NCBI GenBank assembly: GCA_036245805.1
Contig: BTRK01000001.1
Span: 37,336,995-37,400,994, forward strand
Direction of reading: 5' to 3'
DNA length: 64,000 nucleotides
Source: Pristionchus mayeri
Lineage: Eukaryota; Nematoda; Chromadorea; Rhabditida; Neodiplogasteridae
The translations under genes were made by a program, and so were the position numbers. Below, in pieces: positions 61,334 to 64,000 of this stretch. A model generated the notes under the pieces. That model was not told the DNA's origin. It saw only the letters and a program-made list of their open reading frames with translations, and ran no database searches. The stretch's first letter is position 1. Every line of letters starts with the position of its first letter.

Positions 61334-64000
61334 TTGCTACCATTTATCGTTCCCTCTTGTGCTCTACCTTCCCCCGATTCCTCACGCAATCGATCGATTC
61401 CTTCCCCATCCTCTCCCAATGTCTCTCTATTCTATGCAAATTGCCGATCGATTAGGTGCAAGACTCAATCTCTCTCGTTTCTCCTCGCGTCTTTTACATA
61501 TCGCGTTCTCTCATTTTCTGAAACTTGGCTCGCTAGTAGCGATAGTGATTCCTTATTAATCAATAGCTATCATGACTATTTTGTGTTTCGCAATGATCGA
61601 GAGATTTCTGATGATAGTGGCAGAGGCGGTGGCGTCGCCTTAATCGTTCATAGCTCCCTCTCTCCCGTTTTAATCTCTTCCTTTTCCTGTCCACTTATCG
61701 AAGCTATTACTGTAGACTTGTATCTGACTTTTACCAACAACCTTCCATACCGCAAAATCAGGATAATTACCATTTATCGCTCCCCATCCTCTCCCTCCCT
61801 TTCGCTTACTTCTCTTGTAAATTATTTATCCCTCCTCGCTAATGACAGTTTTCCGTGTATAATTTTAGGTGATTTTAATCTACCCCAAGTAAATTGGCTT
61901 GCCTTTTCATCTCCTACTCAAAATGACCTATTGAGTTTTATGGCCGACAACCGTTTTAATCAATATGTTACTTTTCCTACCCGTTGTCTAAGCTTTCTAG
62001 ACTTGGTGTTCTGTAATTATGACAATATCCATAATGTATCTCCTTCCATTCCGCTTAGTGACCATATTAGTGTAAATTTTGACCTCCGTATCCCTTCTCC
62101 TCCTCCACGCCATTACACTCCCTCTAGAATGTACAGATTAGCTGACTGGCATTCCCTTAATGAAAACATTTTTTATCACGATTGGACCATTGCTCTTAGA
62201 GATTTGAACGCGAATGATGCCTACATTTATTTCACCAATTTTATTAATGACCTTCTTGATTCTTACGTCCCCCTCTCTAGGCCCTCTGAGCTCTCCAAAT
62301 ATCCCAAGAATGTTAGGATTTTATATGGCAAAAGCCATAATTTAGCTCGTATCGCTCCTAACAGTGTAGCATCAATTCGAATGCATAATCGTTTCAAGTC
62401 TGCGCTTAATCGTTTTCATTGTTACATAGAGAGTAAAATCGTAGCCTCTTCGAATTCCAAATCCTTTTATCAATTTTGTAGTGGTAAACTGAGCTCCCCT
62501 AAACTTACTCCCTCCGCGATAATAGATAATTCTGGTACTACTCTTCTTACTAATGATGATAAGTGTGTTGCCTTTTCTCAGTTTTTCTCTTCTGTTTTCT
62601 CCCACCCAATGAGTTGTCCTCTCCCGCTCCTTACACCATCTCTTACGTTTGACCTCCCAACTATTTCCCACCTAGATATTTTATGTGCATTTCGTAGTCT
62701 ATCACCTAAAGTTAATATTACTCCTGATAATATTCCCAGCATCGTCCTTTCTAAATGCAAATTATCCCTCCTTTCTCCCCTCTCTATTATATATAATAAG
62801 TCCCTTCTTACCTGCGATGTCCCTATCTTTTGGAAACAAGCTTTGGTCAAACCCATTCCAAAGAAAACCAGTAACTCCATATCAGACTTTCGGCCTATCT
62901 CGCTCACTTCTTCTGTATGCAAAGTTTTTGAGAAAATACTTATCGAGAAGATCACCACTTTTCTAGATGTAAATAACCTCTTTGATCCACGACAATCAGG
63001 ATTTCGTAATAGTAGATCCACCTCCTCGAATCTTGCTGAAACCTTTTCCCATTATCTTAGAATCTCTAAAAATGGTTCCCCATTTGATACTGTGTATATT
63101 GATTTTAAGAAAGCGTTCGATAGCATAGATAGCATAGATAGCGTTCGATAGCATAGGCTATTGTTATTCAAATTGTCCCAGTTAGGCATCTCTGACCACC
63201 TTGTATCGTGGTTTCATTCCTACCTTTCCAACAGAACCCAATCCGTTTTTATAGACTCATCTATTTCTCCCCCTCTCCTTATGAGATCGGGAGTTCCGCA
63301 GGGATCCTGCTTAGGTCCTCTCCTCTTCATTCTATTCATTAATGATATTAGTTCCCAATTCCCAATGACAATTCACTATTCCGTGTATGCAGATGACCTC
63401 AAATTGTATGCTGAAGTGCCCAAATATTCTGACGATCTTCAAAATGCATTAGACTCGGTCTCCTCTTGGTCCTCTCAATGGAATTTAGGTATCTCTGAGA
63501 CCAAATGTCATATTGTACATTTCGGCTTGCATAATCCCCGTAGATCGTACTTTATTAATGGGGTTCTCCTCAATGAGCCCACTGTAAAAGAGAAGAATGT
63601 AACAAAAGTAATCGTTAAAGACTTAGGTGTCCATTTCTCCCCCAATCTCTCTTTCTCTTATCATATACAAAAGATTGTTGCTAAGGCCCGCTCCAAAATT
63701 AACCTCATGTTTAAGTCATTTCATAGTAAATGCCCCACCATTTACAAGAAAGCCTATACAACATTTGTTCTTCCTACCCTTGAATATTGTTCAGTTATTT
63801 GGAACCCATCCCATTCTGTCGAATTGACTAAGGAACTAGAAAAAGTACAACGTGACTTCTCTCGTAGGCTTTACTCCCGGTGCGTTCTTCCTCATGTACC
63901 TTATTTTGAACGAATGCAATTTCTTGAATTAACAACTCTTGAAAGCCGTAGAACCGTAACCGATATTGTGTTCCTTCATTCCATTCTACACAGTCGCTAT
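61334..64000 (+). pseudogene. LINE ORF2 (endonuclease + RT), broken by a 28-bp duplication
   Basis: Endonuclease blocks (FSETWLASSDSDSL, GRGGGVALIVH, IYRSPSSPS, ILGDFNLPQVNW, LSDHISVNFDL) and the RT start are open. In RT motif A (VYIDFKKAFDSID), a 28-bp tandem duplication (63113-63140 repeated from 63141) shifts the frame and gives a stop at 63149. Downstream the protein continues in another frame: FKLSQLGISDHLVSWF, SGVPQGSCLGPLLFILFIND, VYADDLKLYAEV, and the C-terminal SVIWNPSHSVELTKELEKVQ. The 3' end is outside the window. Confidence 0.93.

Larger units (their letters stand above)
60471..64000 (+). mobile_element. 5'-truncated non-LTR retrotransposon, same family as 31.5-35.7 kb; runs off the window
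   Basis: Partial ORF1 and a broken ORF2 in the usual order, with both proteins clearly related to the complete element. The left end consists of a 55-bp unit repeated about three times (starts 60471, 60526, 60581). The last copy runs into ORF1 codons, so the unit is itself a duplicated piece of the truncated ORF1. Inserted in antisense orientation in an intron of the 59912-60406 gene. The 3' end lies beyond 64000. Confidence 0.93.

Overview
The window is nuclear DNA of a nematode, probably a rhabditid or diplogastrid. A three-exon major sperm protein gene (43860-44543, minus), found only in nematodes, settles the phylum. Small multi-exon genes with worm-like TTTCAG acceptors and an unc-93-like gene agree. 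I cannot name the species. Gene models below were spliced by eye; for the full-length models the exon lengths and phases close on one reading frame.

Layout. 30-8480 (minus) is a 15-exon AT-hook/coiled-coil gene whose introns hold an intact mariner element, a 5'-truncated LINE and foldback repeats. 9091-12214 (minus) is an 8-exon gene for a small membrane protein. 13078-30015 (minus) is an unc-93-like transporter-family gene of 445 codons. Its first intron is about 12 kb and contains a CT tract, about 9.6 kb of a 39-bp satellite, and six copies of a 120-bp repeat. 31519-35715 (minus) is a full-length non-LTR retrotransposon with both ORFs open. 37086-43045 (plus) is a 20-exon phospholipase B-like gene. 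A tRNA-Cys, the MSP gene and a secreted EF-hand gene follow. 49063-50804 (plus) is a short gene split by a TA-flanked DNA transposon. 51612-54569 (minus) is a tandem cluster of three Ly6-like GPI-type surface protein genes, with a fourth remnant displaced to about 58.1-58.6 kb. The right end holds a 488-bp-armed inverted-repeat element, another foldback, the 3' exons of an unrecognised gene, and a decayed copy of the same LINE family running off the window.

The outstanding feature is the 39-bp satellite. Each monomer, joined to the next, carries five alternating GAA/TTC triplets at exact 5-bp spacing, which is the heat shock element (HSE) that binds HSF-1. About 245 monomers, arranged in part as a 23-monomer (899-bp) higher-order repeat, make a very large HSE array inside a transcribed intron. 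This formally resembles the HSF1-bound satellite III arrays of primates. Other repeats here also carry transcription-factor-like sites: a short palindromic MITE with TGACGTCA (CRE/bZIP) in both arms, a dispersed AAAGATC heptamer that spells a TCF/LEF-type site, and the 120-bp repeat with a DR1-type nuclear receptor site. Several of these short repeats sit within about 10 nt of splice sites.

The genes do not form one pathway. The window reads as small, unrelated worm genes embedded in repeats, with local tandem duplication acting on exon pairs (AT-hook gene), whole genes (Ly6 cluster) and satellites.
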